The notes under the pieces were generated by a model, which worked only from the letters and a program-made list of their open reading frames with translations, was not told where the DNA came from and did not search any database. The position numbers were made by a program, and so were the translations under genes. Positions 41,171 to 50,207 of a stretch of 64,000 nt of DNA are shown here, one piece after another (the first letter of the stretch is position 1; each line of letters begins with the position of its first letter). The stretch is from assembly GCF_042432905.1 (NCBI RefSeq), contig NZ_JBHLWI010000038.1, positions 1-64,000 of the forward strand. The letters are read 5' to 3'. Origin of the DNA: Fontibacter flavus (GTDB lineage: Bacteria > Bacteroidota > Bacteroidia > Cytophagales > Cyclobacteriaceae).

Positions 41171-42667
41171 ATGAATAGAAGGCAATTTTTCCTCGGAATT
41201 ATCTTAGCATCACTGATCGGGGGAGTGGTTGCTCTTGCAGGGGCAAGCTACCTTTCTAAGCAGAATTCCGCTAACAATTTCACGGACAAGCAAGATGCAA
41301 GCTTGGTCAATTGGCTGTCAGACGACAAGTTTACTGTTCCCGATGGGATCAACTTCGTGGCTTCTGCAGCCATGGTCACCCCTGCTGTAGTGCATGTCAA
41401 AAGTACTATTACAGTAACCCAGAGTCAACGTGGTACTGATCCTTTTGAAGAATTTTTTGGTTTTAGGAATCCGGATAGAGGGGGAGCTCCCAGGCAAGGA
41501 CAAAGTTCAGGTTCTGGTGTAATCATCTCTGCGGACGGGTATATCGTGACCAATAACCATGTGATTGAAAATGCTTCGCGAATCGATATTTCCCTTGAAG
41601 ATAATACCAGGTATTCCGCACGAGTGATCGGAACAGATCCGACTACTGATTTGGCTTTATTGAAGATTGAAGCTAACGGCCTGCCATATGTAAAATTTGG
41701 AAATTCTGATAAAGTAAAAGTTGGAGAGTGGGTTTTGGCTGTGGGTAACCCATTTGACCTGACTTCTACCGTGACTGCAGGAATAATCAGTGCCAAAGCC
41801 AGAAATATTGGAATCCTGAGAGATATGGAAAATAACCTTCAGATCGAATCCTTTCTACAGACGGATGCTGTGGTCAATCCAGGGAATTCAGGAGGTGCAC
41901 TGGTCAATCTTGCTGGAGAATTGATTGGTATCAATACGGCAATTGCCTCAAGAACGGGCACCTTTAATGGTTATGCATTTGCAGTTCCAACTTCCATTGT
42001 GAAAAAGGTCATGGATGACTTGCTAGAGTTTGGAGCTGTTCAAAGAGGGCTTCTTGGTGTTCAGATCAGGGATGTAAGCCCAGAGCTTGAGGAATACCTA
42101 GGTGAAAAAATCGGTATAAACCGCGGAGTTTACATCATGGAAGTTAATGAAGGCAGTGGTGGAGCTCAGGCTGGCTTGAAGAAAGGTGATGTAATTATCG
42201 GAATAGATGGGGTTGAAACTTTCAATGTGGCTAAACTTCAGGAGATGGTTGCCAGAAAGAGACCTGGAGACCAAGTGGAGGTCAAATATTTGAGAAATGG
42301 TAAAGAGATGAGTTCTAAAGCTACTCTGAGAAATATCTCCGGAGACACCAAAATCATCAGAAAAGAATTGCCTAAGCGAATAACCTTCAGCGGTGTCGCC
42401 TTTGAAGATGTGAAGGATGATGTCAAGAATAGGCTGAAGTTGGAAGGAGGAGCCACCATCATCTCCATTGAGAATGAGGCTTGGAGGAAATCCGGAGCTA
42501 AAGTTGGCTTTATCATCACTTCAGTGATTGGTTCAGATGGAAGGTACAGAATCTCCAATGCAGAGGATATGTCCAGTATCCTCAAAAGCAGCCAAGGTGA
42601 AGAAGTGGTTATCCTAGGTGTTTATCCAAATGGACAAGAGTATTATTTTGAAGTAAAAGTTGAGTAG
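41171..42667 (+). CDS. DegP/HtrA-type periplasmic serine protease
   Basis: A 498-residue envelope protease. The N-terminal helix (about 5-27) is a signal or anchor. The trypsin-like domain shows His in VTNNHVIENA, Asp in DPTTDLALLK and Ser in NPGNSGGALVN, completing the triad. A PDZ domain follows (about 290-390: GVYIMEVNEGSGGAQAGLKKGDVIIGIDG) and a second degenerate PDZ-like domain at the end. It degrades or refolds damaged periplasmic proteins. Only 180 nt follow hsp20, with a terminator in between. A terminator closes it at 42703-42737. Confidence 0.93.
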   Translation: MNRRQFFLGIILASLIGGVVALAGASYLSKQNSANNFTDKQDASLVNWLSDDKFTVPDGINFVASAAMVTPAVVHVKSTITVTQSQRGTDPFEEFFGFRNPDRGGAPRQGQSSGSGVIISADGYIVTNNHVIENASRIDISLEDNTRYSARVIGTDPTTDLALLKIEANGLPYVKFGNSDKVKVGEWVLAVGNPFDLTSTVTAGIISAKARNIGILRDMENNLQIESFLQTDAVVNPGNSGGALVNLAGELIGINTAIASRTGTFNGYAFAVPTSIVKKVMDDLLEFGAVQRGLLGVQIRDVSPELEEYLGEKIGINRGVYIMEVNEGSGGAQAGLKKGDVIIGIDGVETFNVAKLQEMVARKRPGDQVEVKYLRNGKEMSSKATLRNISGDTKIIRKELPKRITFSGVAFEDVKDDVKNRLKLEGGATIISIENEAWRKSGAKVGFIITSVIGSDGRYRISNAEDMSSILKSSQGEEVVILGVYPNGQEYYFEVKVE

Positions 42668-42702
42668 ATTTAAATAGTGTTAAGTTGATAGTGATTGATT
42701 TG

Positions 42703-42737
42703 AAAGGCAGGTCCATGTTGGGTCTGCCTTTTTTTAT
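42703..42737 (+). terminator. Intrinsic terminator of the HtrA gene
   Basis: AAAGGCAG (42703-42710) pairs with CTGCCTTT (42724-42731), followed by a T-run. From here to 42960 no gene or clear signal was recognised. Confidence 0.85.
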
Positions 42738-42960
42738 TTTCTGATAAAATACGTCATCTTTAGAATTGCTCCGGCAGTGCCATCCATGGTAGGTTCATTG
42801 GTGCTTAAATCATCAGCATCATGATGTTAAGCTTTGTGTAAAGGCTATAGAAACTTGTTCACTTAACCAAGAATAGTTATCCCACTTTTTTACACTCAGG
42901 AATTCCAGTCTTTCTATCTTCCTATAATTTGAATATCTTGGATGAATTCTCAATCAGCAC

Positions 42961-43908
42961 ATGAACCCAATTAAAATTTCTACAGCCCAATTTGAAAATA
43001 GAAGTGGTGACAAAGCCTACAACCTTTCTGTCATAGATAAACTGGCAGCTCAGGCAGCGGCAGAAGGATCGCAGGTCATTACCTTCCATGAATGTTCCAT
43101 TACAGGCTATACTTTTGCCAGGAAACTTTCCAAAGAGGAATTATTGGCAATATCAGAAAGGATTCCAGAAGGAGAAAGTGTACAGGAATTGATCGCCATT
43201 GCCAAAAAACACAATATCGTGATTTTGGCAGGATTGTTTGAGAAGGATGAGTCTGACCGGATTTATAAAGGCTATGTCTGTGTAAACAGTGAAGGCCTCA
43301 TTGCCAAATACCGAAAATTACATCCCTTTATCAATCCCAATATCTTACCGGGTAATGCGTATTGTGTTTTTGATCTTTTTGGTTGGAAATGTGGGATTCT
43401 AATTTGCTATGACAACAACATCATTGAAAATGTAAGGGCCACCAAATTGCTAGGAACTGACATTATCTTCATGCCACATGTGACCATGTGCACACCTTCG
43501 ACGAGACCTGGTGCAGGCTTTGTTGATCCCAAGCTCTGGGAAAACAGACATCAGGACCCCACCTCACTTAGGTTGGAGTTTGATGGTATGAAGGGAAGAG
43601 ATTGGCTGATGAAATGGTTGCCCGCACGTGCTTATGACAATGCCATCTATGCGATATTCTCCAATCCTATCGGTATGGACGATGACCAGTTGAAAAATGG
43701 TTGTTCCATGATCATTGATCCCTTTGGAGATGTCTTAGCGGAGTGCAGAAGTTTTGAGGACTCCTTTGTTACTGCAACACTCTATCCCCAGAAATTGAAT
43801 GATGAAGGAGGGAGCAGGTATATCAAAGCAAGACGTCCAGAATTATATAAAGACATTATTGGCCAAAGCCATCAAGCCGAACAAAAGGTCGCCTGGTTGA
43901 AGTCCTGA
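42961..43908 (+). CDS. Carbon-nitrogen hydrolase, nitrilase family
   Basis: A 315-residue cytoplasmic enzyme with the Glu-Lys-Cys triad: Glu in ITFHECSITGY (about 43), Lys in KYRKLHPFINP (about 119), and Cys in CGILICYDNNIIENV (about 150). The family hydrolyses nitriles, carbamoyl groups or amides; the length fits aliphatic amidase or carbamoylputrescine amidohydrolase-like members, but the substrate is not evident. A serine hydrolase gene starts 31 nt downstream on the same strand, probably in the same operon. Confidence 0.87.
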   Translation: MNPIKISTAQFENRSGDKAYNLSVIDKLAAQAAAEGSQVITFHECSITGYTFARKLSKEELLAISERIPEGESVQELIAIAKKHNIVILAGLFEKDESDRIYKGYVCVNSEGLIAKYRKLHPFINPNILPGNAYCVFDLFGWKCGILICYDNNIIENVRATKLLGTDIIFMPHVTMCTPSTRPGAGFVDPKLWENRHQDPTSLRLEFDGMKGRDWLMKWLPARAYDNAIYAIFSNPIGMDDDQLKNGCSMIIDPFGDVLAECRSFEDSFVTATLYPQKLNDEGGSRYIKARRPELYKDIIGQSHQAEQKVAWLKS

Positions 43909-43939
43909 TTTGTTAATTTGAAGAACCTCAGTTTAACCC

Positions 43940-45241
43940 ATGAACAACATGAAAAATCTTCTACTTTTCACCATAGGATTGCTCCTGATCATCAATCCTG
44001 GATGGACACAGACAGCGTCCATCAAAAAATCTCCGCCCCTATCAGAAGCTGCCCCGCAAAGTGTAGGCATTTCTCCCGAGCGATTGAAAAAGCTCGATGC
44101 CATGCTGGAAGAAGCGCTACAAAACGATGAAATCCCAGGTTTGGTGGCCTTGGTGGCCAGAAACGGGAAGATTGTCTATCATGCAGCCAAAGGTAAAGCA
44201 GATGCCGAGGACGGAAAAGCCATGTCCAAAGATGCCATCTTCAGGATTGCCTCCCAGACCAAAGCCATTACGTCTACGGCTGTGATGATGCTGTGGGAAG
44301 AAGGGAAAATCAGATTGGATGATCCTATTTCAAAATGGATTCCAGAGTTCAAAAGTCCACAGGTACTTCAGGATTTCAGGTATGCGGATACTACTTATAC
44401 CACCCGGCCAGCCAATAAAGAAATCACCATCCGCCACCTGCTTACCCATACATCAGGATTGGGGTATGGGGTAATTGATGGAGATGAGCGGATGAAGATG
44501 ATTTACCAAAAGGCAGGTATAGTGGATCTATACACCACAGAGCATATCAGCATTGCCGAAAACATCAAAAAATTGGCTATCCTTCCGCTACACCATAACC
44601 CAGGTGAGAAGTACACCTATTCCGAAGGATTGGATGTGTTGGGGTATTTGATAGAAATCGTCTCAGGAATGCCATTTGACCAATTTCTCAGGAAAAGACT
44701 TTTTGATCCCCTAGGGATGAATGATACCTGGTTTTACCTTCCCGATGCCAAAGCCAGTAGATTGGTCAAAGTTCAGCGCAAAGTGGATGGCCAATGGGAA
44801 AATTTTCCGGTCACTTTCTATGATCCTCAATATCCCATCACGGGAGCTAAAAGCTTCTTTTCAGGAGGAGCCGGTCTTTCCAGTACAGCAAAAGATTATG
44901 CTACCTTTTTACAAATGTACCTGAATGGTGGGGAACTCAATGGTGTCAGAATCCTGAGCCGTAAAACGATCGAAACGATGATGGAAAATCAGATTGGAGA
45001 CCTATGGTCCGGTGCAAAGCATTATGGACTGGCCTTTGGGGTAGTGACCCCAGACGGCGTGGCTGAAGGAGGTATTGGCAGTGAAGGTACTTTTGACTGG
45101 GGCGGTTATTTCAATACGCAGTACTTTGCCGATCCACAGGAAAAAATCATTGGTATCCTCTTGAAGCAGACCAGCCAAACTTCCGGTGATCAGACAGGCT
45201 GGAAATTCAGGCAGATGGTCTTTACCCTTTTGGATGATTAG
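43940..45241 (+). CDS. Serine hydrolase of the beta-lactamase class C family
   Basis: A 433-residue exported protein with a signal peptide (about 4-24; an internal ATG at 43949 is equally possible). The nucleophile motif SxxK is SQTKAITS (about Ser108). The Tyr-x-x motif is in YTYSEGLDV, and HTSGLGYG is typical of esterase/peptidase members such as EstB and D-aminopeptidases. Such proteins cleave esters, amides or peptidoglycan peptides rather than drugs. Its last 20 nt overlap the convergent GNAT gene. Confidence 0.85.
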   Translation: MNNMKNLLLFTIGLLLIINPGWTQTASIKKSPPLSEAAPQSVGISPERLKKLDAMLEEALQNDEIPGLVALVARNGKIVYHAAKGKADAEDGKAMSKDAIFRIASQTKAITSTAVMMLWEEGKIRLDDPISKWIPEFKSPQVLQDFRYADTTYTTRPANKEITIRHLLTHTSGLGYGVIDGDERMKMIYQKAGIVDLYTTEHISIAENIKKLAILPLHHNPGEKYTYSEGLDVLGYLIEIVSGMPFDQFLRKRLFDPLGMNDTWFYLPDAKASRLVKVQRKVDGQWENFPVTFYDPQYPITGAKSFFSGGAGLSSTAKDYATFLQMYLNGGELNGVRILSRKTIETMMENQIGDLWSGAKHYGLAFGVVTPDGVAEGGIGSEGTFDWGGYFNTQYFADPQEKIIGILLKQTSQTSGDQTGWKFRQMVFTLLDD

Positions 45242-45665
45242 GTCTTAAAAATTTCTCCATGATGACATAGTCCATTCCAGATTTACAAAAAGTTTGGCCG
45301 GTACTCACCATTCCAAACTTTTTGTAAAAATCTGATTTTTCAACCCTAGCATTGCACCATACTCTGTCAATGTCTTTGTTGGCCAGCTCTGAGAAAAGAT
45401 GACGAAGTAGATGGTTGCCGTAACCTTTCCCTTGTTCTTCTGATAGCGTTGCAAATTTCCGGAACTGTGCTTCTTGACCATTGATAAAAACTGATACAAC
45501 AGAGGTCAGTCTTCCTTGATCAAAGAGGCCATAATGTGTGCCCAGCTTGTCTTCGGGAATTTTCACAAAATCCATTGGTTGATCAGGCCACATTACCTGG
45601 TGACGAATAGGGATGATATCGTCTATGTTGAGGGTTTTGATTTCGATATGATCTGCAGAATCCAT
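45222..45665 (-). CDS. GNAT-family N-acetyltransferase
   Basis: A 147-residue acetyltransferase with acetyl-CoA loop EEQGKGYGNHLLRHLF (R/Q-x-x-G-x-G/A type). The start ATG 45665 (MDSADHIEIKTL) is preferred over a longer frame that reads back into the upstream gene as a hydrophobic leader. Its ATG lies 5 nt after the madM stop, so it is the last gene of the malonate operon, though its substrate is unknown. The 3' end overlaps the convergent serine hydrolase gene by 20 nt. Confidence 0.82.
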   Translation of the reverse strand: MDSADHIEIKTLNIDDIIPIRHQVMWPDQPMDFVKIPEDKLGTHYGLFDQGRLTSVVSVFINGQEAQFRKFATLSEEQGKGYGNHLLRHLFSELANKDIDRVWCNARVEKSDFYKKFGMVSTGQTFCKSGMDYVIMEKFLRPNHPKG

Positions 45666-45670
45666 GGATG

Positions 45671-46435
45671 CTAATTTGGGAAGAAAAGAGAGAGTAACAG
45701 GAAAAAAAACGATGGGCAAAGTAAACATCCCACTCCGGTGTAGAAAGTTGCTGTCACCGCCCCATAAGGAACCAGTTTGGGATCAGTGGCAGCTAGACCG
45801 GCAGCAACCCCACTCGAAGTCCCCATCAACCCTCCATAAGCCATGGCTGATTCAGGGCTGTGGAGACCAATTTTTTTGGCGGCAATAGGCGTAAAGATGG
45901 TCACTACAATGGTTTTGACCACTCCGGCAGCTATGCTCAGGGCGATCACATCTGAAGAAGCTCCCACAGCGGCACCGGTAACGGGTCCGACGATGTAAGT
46001 ACAAGCGCCGGCTCCAATGGTACAAAGGCTTGCAGCATCTCGGTATCCCCAAATATATGCCAGTAATACCCCAATGAAGAAGAATAGGAATATGCCTAAA
46101 AGTAATGAAATCATACCTAGCATACCTGCTCTTTTGACTAAATAAAAACTCGCCCCCATAGCAGTGGCCACAATAGCAAAATCCCTAAACATGGCCCCTC
46201 CAAGGAATCCAATACCCTTGAACAACTGTAAATCTGCCAGCCCTTTTTCACCTCCAGAAAAAAAACCGCCCAAGTAACCGAGAACTAAACCCAGAAATAT
46301 GGCAATAGCAGAACCGGGGATCCTGGAGTTTAAAATTTTTTTTGAAAATAGATCTGAAAACAAAGTGATGAGGCCAATAACGAGAAACCCGAAAATGAGG
46401 CCGTTTTTATCAATGATGCTGATGAGAATTTCCAT
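45671..46435 (-). CDS. madM: Malonate transporter, MadM subunit
   Basis: A 254-residue membrane protein with eight or so helices. The sequence FKGIGFLGGAMFRDFAIVATAMGAS and the glycine-rich CTIGAGACTYIVGPVTGAAVGASSDVIALSIAAG segment are typical of MadM. MadL and MadM form a Na+-coupled malonate importer in Malonomonas. Here the two genes overlap by 26 nt. The neighbour at 46804 encodes a malonyl-CoA synthetase-like enzyme, which completes an uptake and activation route. Confidence 0.88.
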   Translation of the reverse strand: MEILISIIDKNGLIFGFLVIGLITLFSDLFSKKILNSRIPGSAIAIFLGLVLGYLGGFFSGGEKGLADLQLFKGIGFLGGAMFRDFAIVATAMGASFYLVKRAGMLGMISLLLGIFLFFFIGVLLAYIWGYRDAASLCTIGAGACTYIVGPVTGAAVGASSDVIALSIAAGVVKTIVVTIFTPIAAKKIGLHSPESAMAYGGLMGTSSGVAAGLAATDPKLVPYGAVTATFYTGVGCLLCPSFFFLLLSLFFPN

Positions 46436-46796
46436 CTGTTTCGGGGTTGAATTTTTTGATGATCAGGGGAAATGTTAATAGGCAGACCACAACCGGTATT
46501 GCTCCTGCTGCAATGGCCAATGTTCCTGAAGAAACTGCTGATTTGACATTTAAGCTTGCAGCCATGGCAATGACTACCGGAATATAAAGCTTGTTCCAAA
46601 AATCTATCCCTGCCTCCATTTCCATAGACATTAGGCTGTTTTTGACCAACCATTCCTTCAGGAGCATCAATATCATCATCGCAAAGCCCACGCCGCCTAC
46701 ATTAGCATCAATCCCAATTATACTTCCCAAGAATTCACCCATCCATTGACCTAATAGATAAGCCAAGGCCAAAACTGCTATTCCGTAAATGTTCAT
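46410..46796 (-). CDS. madL: Malonate transporter, MadL subunit
   Basis: A 128-residue membrane protein with four helices, the usual MadL length. GQWMGEFLGSIIGIDANVGGVGFAMMILML is the conserved core and the tail ends in a His-rich stretch. It is encoded 7 nt after the malonyl-CoA synthetase-like gene and overlaps madM. MadL and MadM act as a pair in the inner membrane. Confidence 0.88.
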   Translation of the reverse strand: MNIYGIAVLALAYLLGQWMGEFLGSIIGIDANVGGVGFAMMILMLLKEWLVKNSLMSMEMEAGIDFWNKLYIPVVIAMAASLNVKSAVSSGTLAIAAGAIPVVVCLLTFPLIIKKFNPETDGNSHQHH

Positions 46797-46803
46797 CTTT
46801 GTG

Positions 46804-48279
46804 TCAGAATAATTTTTTCAGTTCATTTTTAGTAACCTTTCCCATGGTGTTTCTGGGAAGGTCTTCAAGAAAAATATATTTTCTAGGTGTTTTATAGGAG
46901 GGCATCCTTTCCCGTATCCAATTGTTGATCCTTTTCTCCTCCAAAGTTGCTTCTGCTATAATGGCAGCTCCTACGATTTCCCCCCATTCTTCATTCGGAA
47001 CTCCTACTACGCTGCAGTCTTTGATGCCTGGATATTTCCTTAAGACTTCTTCAATTTCCAAAGCAGAAATTTTATAACCACCGGATTTGATAATGTCCAC
47101 AGAGTCTCGGCCAAGGATTTTAAAATAACCGTCTTCCATCACCGCAATGTCGCCGGTTTTGAACCAACCGTCTTTGGTAAAGGCTTTTTGAGTTGCTTCT
47201 TTTTTACCCCAATATTCTTTAAAAACATTTGGTCCTTTGACCTGAATTTCTCCTGCATGGTCAAGAGGTAAGGGTTGGTCTTCTTCATTGCATATCCGTA
47301 TCTGAACACCTTTCAGGGCCTGCCCTATGTGACCTGCTCGTCTTTCTCCTGCGTAGGGATTGCTGATGGCCATGCCTATTTCGGTCATACCGTATCTTTC
47401 AAGTAGGTAGTGCCCGGAAATCTGATGCCATTTCTGCATCACGGATACGGGTAGTGCTGCTGAGCCGGATACCATCAACCGGAAGGTTTTCATTCTTTCA
47501 TTCAGCTCAAATTGTTCTGATCTGGGCAATGAATCATAGTAGGCTATGAGTTTGAAATAAATGGTAGGCACTGCCATGAAGACATTTACTTTTCCTACAA
47601 TAAAAATATCAAATACTGCTTTGGCGTCGAAATGAGCAAGAAACTCCACCGTGGCTCCCGACCAAAGGGCACAGGAATTGACATTGATGATGCCATGCAC
47701 GTGGTGAAGTGGAAGTATGGAAAGAGTGTAATCGCCGCATGTCCATTGCCAGGCATCAACCAAAGTGCTGATCTGGGCTTCAATATTTGCATGGGTGGTC
47801 AAGACGCCTTTGGGCAAACTGGTAGTGCCGCTAGTATACAGGATCATAGCTCCTCTTTCCCTTTCAATATCAGGTAATGGACTTTCTTTTACATGTTGAA
47901 ATTCTGCTAGGCTGATAAATTTAATATTCGGATTCCCTGTATAAGGAGAAAGGATTTCTTCAAATTCAGGGGAAGCGATAATGATTGATGCCTGGGTGTC
48001 TTCAATGACATATTGCAAAGAAGGAAAAGGGTAGGTGATGCAAAGAGGAACAGCAATACCACCAGCCCTCCAGATTCCCCATTGTATGGCCAGGTAATCA
48101 AAGGAAGGAGCAACCATGAAAGCTACCCGTTCTTGATCTAGGTCTTTTTTACCTGCCAGGAGGGATCGTGCAATCAACGCACTTCGGTCCAATAAATCTT
48201 GGTAAGTATGGTGATGATTTTCCTCAACAACAGCTGTTTTTTCAGGAAATGAATGGGCGTTTTGGATCAATTGTAACAT
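46804..48279 (-). CDS. matB: Malonyl-CoA synthetase-like acyl-CoA synthetase
   Basis: A 491-residue adenylate-forming enzyme. The AMP loop is ILYTSGTTSLPKG, the acyl-pocket motif ERYGMTEIGMAISNPYAGER is close to that of MatB, the hinge region is GRDSVDIIKSGGYKISALEIEE, and the catalytic Lys lies in NTMGKVTKNEL near the C-terminus. It should make malonyl-CoA from malonate, CoA and ATP, here supplied by MadLM. ATG 48279 is chosen; the upstream in-frame ATG 48342 adds a hydrophobic leader running into the divergent promoter region. Confidence 0.82.
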   Translation of the reverse strand: MLQLIQNAHSFPEKTAVVEENHHHTYQDLLDRSALIARSLLAGKKDLDQERVAFMVAPSFDYLAIQWGIWRAGGIAVPLCITYPFPSLQYVIEDTQASIIIASPEFEEILSPYTGNPNIKFISLAEFQHVKESPLPDIERERGAMILYTSGTTSLPKGVLTTHANIEAQISTLVDAWQWTCGDYTLSILPLHHVHGIINVNSCALWSGATVEFLAHFDAKAVFDIFIVGKVNVFMAVPTIYFKLIAYYDSLPRSEQFELNERMKTFRLMVSGSAALPVSVMQKWHQISGHYLLERYGMTEIGMAISNPYAGERRAGHIGQALKGVQIRICNEEDQPLPLDHAGEIQVKGPNVFKEYWGKKEATQKAFTKDGWFKTGDIAVMEDGYFKILGRDSVDIIKSGGYKISALEIEEVLRKYPGIKDCSVVGVPNEEWGEIVGAAIIAEATLEEKRINNWIRERMPSYKTPRKYIFLEDLPRNTMGKVTKNELKKLF

Positions 48280-48377
48280 AAAGTTGTATAGGAGGAGATT
48301 TATGGGCAATATAATTCCAAAAAGCATCAGGTGAACAGCCATTGGTCAATTTCAGTGAATTATTCTTAACTTATGGT

Positions 48378-50096
48378 ATGGAAAAATTGAGTGAAAATGC
48401 CCTTAGAATTCTACAGGAACGTTATTTGTTAAAGGGTAAAGATGGTTCTTTTCAGGAATCACCAGAGGAAATGTTTAGGAGGGTGGCCCATGCTATAGCC
48501 AAAGCAGAGACCAAATGGGGTGGAGAAGAAGAAAGTAAATCTTGGGAGGCAAGTTTTTTCGAAATGATGAGCAACCTGTATTTCCTACCCAATTCACCAA
48601 CACTGATGAATGCGGGGACAGGGAGAGGGCAATTGAGTGCTTGTTTTGTGTTACCGGTTGAGGACAGCTTGGAAGGGATTTTTGAAACCTTAAAACAGGC
48701 TGCTCTTGTCCATCAAAATGGTGGAGGTACCGGATTCAATTTTTCACGTCTTAGACCTGCGGGAGATAGACTGAATACTTATGGAGGTTTTGCCTCAGGG
48801 CCAATTTCCTTTATCAAGTTGTATGATTTTGCCACTGAGCAGGTGAAGCAGGGAGGTAGGCGTAGAGGTGCCAATATGGGGATTTTAAATGTCAACCATC
48901 CTGATATTCTCGAATTCATCAAGTTGAGGGTAAATGGGAAGCCATTACAAAACTTCAATCTTTCCGTGGGGATTACAGATGATTTTATGGAAGCTGTCCT
49001 ATTGGATAAAGAATGGGATTTAATGCATCCTAATTCCGGGAGAGCCATCAGAACTGTAGGAGCCAGGTTGATTTGGGAAGAGATTCTGAATAATGCCTGG
49101 GAATCAGGTAATCCTGGTTTAATTTTTTTGGATACCATTAATCGTTCCAATCCTATTATTCAGTTGGGTAAGATTCAAGCCACCAACCCTTGTGGGGAAG
49201 TACCCTTAATGGATTATGAGTCCTGCAATCTGGGGTCAATCAATTTATCCAAATTTGTCAAAGAGAAGGAATTGGATTGGGGTTTGCTCAGTGAGACAGT
49301 CCATAAGGCAGTTAGGTTTTTGGATAATGTCATTGAAGTAAATAATTACCCCAGCAGCAATATTGAACAAGCTACAAAAGGAAACAGGAAAATTGGCCTT
49401 GGCGTAATGGGCTGGGCAGAAATGCTGATTCAGTTGGAGACTCCTTACGATTCAGAAGAGGCGGAGGATATGGCAAAAAACATAATGAAATTTATTCAGG
49501 AAGAAAGTTTTTTGGCATCATCAAAACTAGCCGAAGAAAGGGGCAATTTTGACAATTGGAACAAAAGTGTTTATTACCCTGACCAAAAGATGAGGAATGC
49601 TACTCGGACGAGTATTGCCCCAACCGGAACTATTTCCATTCTGGCCAATACATCTTCTTCCATAGAGCCTTTGTTTGGTCTCGCATTCCAGAGAAGGAAG
49701 GTCCTCAATGGTCAAAACCTGACCAGTATCAATGATTTTTTTATAAAAAAATTAAAAGAGAAAGGGTTATTTTTCCAAGAAATCCTTGACCTCATAAGTA
49801 TTGATGGCTCCTGTTTAAAAATCAAAGAGTTGCCAGATAAGTTCAAGTCAGTTTTTAAAACTGCACTGGAAATTGATCCCAAATGGCACCTCAAACATCA
49901 GATAGCCTTTCAGCAGTTTACAGAAAATGCTGTATCCAAAACCGTCAATCTTCCCAGTTCAGCAGGGCTTGAGGACATTTCCGAAATTTACAAACTGGCC
50001 TGGGAATGGAAAGCCAAAGGTATTACTGTTTTTAGAAACGATACCGGAAGAGAGCAGGTGCTGTATAAAGGGATCAAGGAAATATGTAATGTCTAA
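48378..50096 (+). CDS. nrdJ: Class II (adenosylcobalamin) ribonucleotide reductase, short form
   Basis: A 572-residue reductase catalytic subunit. It shows LSACFVLPVEDSLEGI (first redox Cys), VHQNGGGTGFNFSRLRP, QGGRRRGANMGILNVNHPDI, ATNPCGEVPLMDYESCNLGSINLS (radical and second redox Cys region), and TSIAPTGTISILANTSSSIEPLF. These fit the B12-dependent class. It has no ATP-cone and ends at EICNV with one Cys, without the CxxC tail that reduces the active site in most family members. It makes deoxynucleotides without oxygen. ATG 48378 is used. Confidence 0.87.
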   Translation: MEKLSENALRILQERYLLKGKDGSFQESPEEMFRRVAHAIAKAETKWGGEEESKSWEASFFEMMSNLYFLPNSPTLMNAGTGRGQLSACFVLPVEDSLEGIFETLKQAALVHQNGGGTGFNFSRLRPAGDRLNTYGGFASGPISFIKLYDFATEQVKQGGRRRGANMGILNVNHPDILEFIKLRVNGKPLQNFNLSVGITDDFMEAVLLDKEWDLMHPNSGRAIRTVGARLIWEEILNNAWESGNPGLIFLDTINRSNPIIQLGKIQATNPCGEVPLMDYESCNLGSINLSKFVKEKELDWGLLSETVHKAVRFLDNVIEVNNYPSSNIEQATKGNRKIGLGVMGWAEMLIQLETPYDSEEAEDMAKNIMKFIQEESFLASSKLAEERGNFDNWNKSVYYPDQKMRNATRTSIAPTGTISILANTSSSIEPLFGLAFQRRKVLNGQNLTSINDFFIKKLKEKGLFFQEILDLISIDGSCLKIKELPDKFKSVFKTALEIDPKWHLKHQIAFQQFTENAVSKTVNLPSSAGLEDISEIYKLAWEWKAKGITVFRNDTGREQVLYKGIKEICNV

Positions 50097-50207
50097 GATT
50101 TCCTTTTTTGAATCCTGACATAATCTTCTTTAATTCAAAAGCTGATTGCCGTTTTCATTTGTGACCCAATCTCCCATTTCTAAACCAAACCTAACCTAGA
50201 TAATTCC

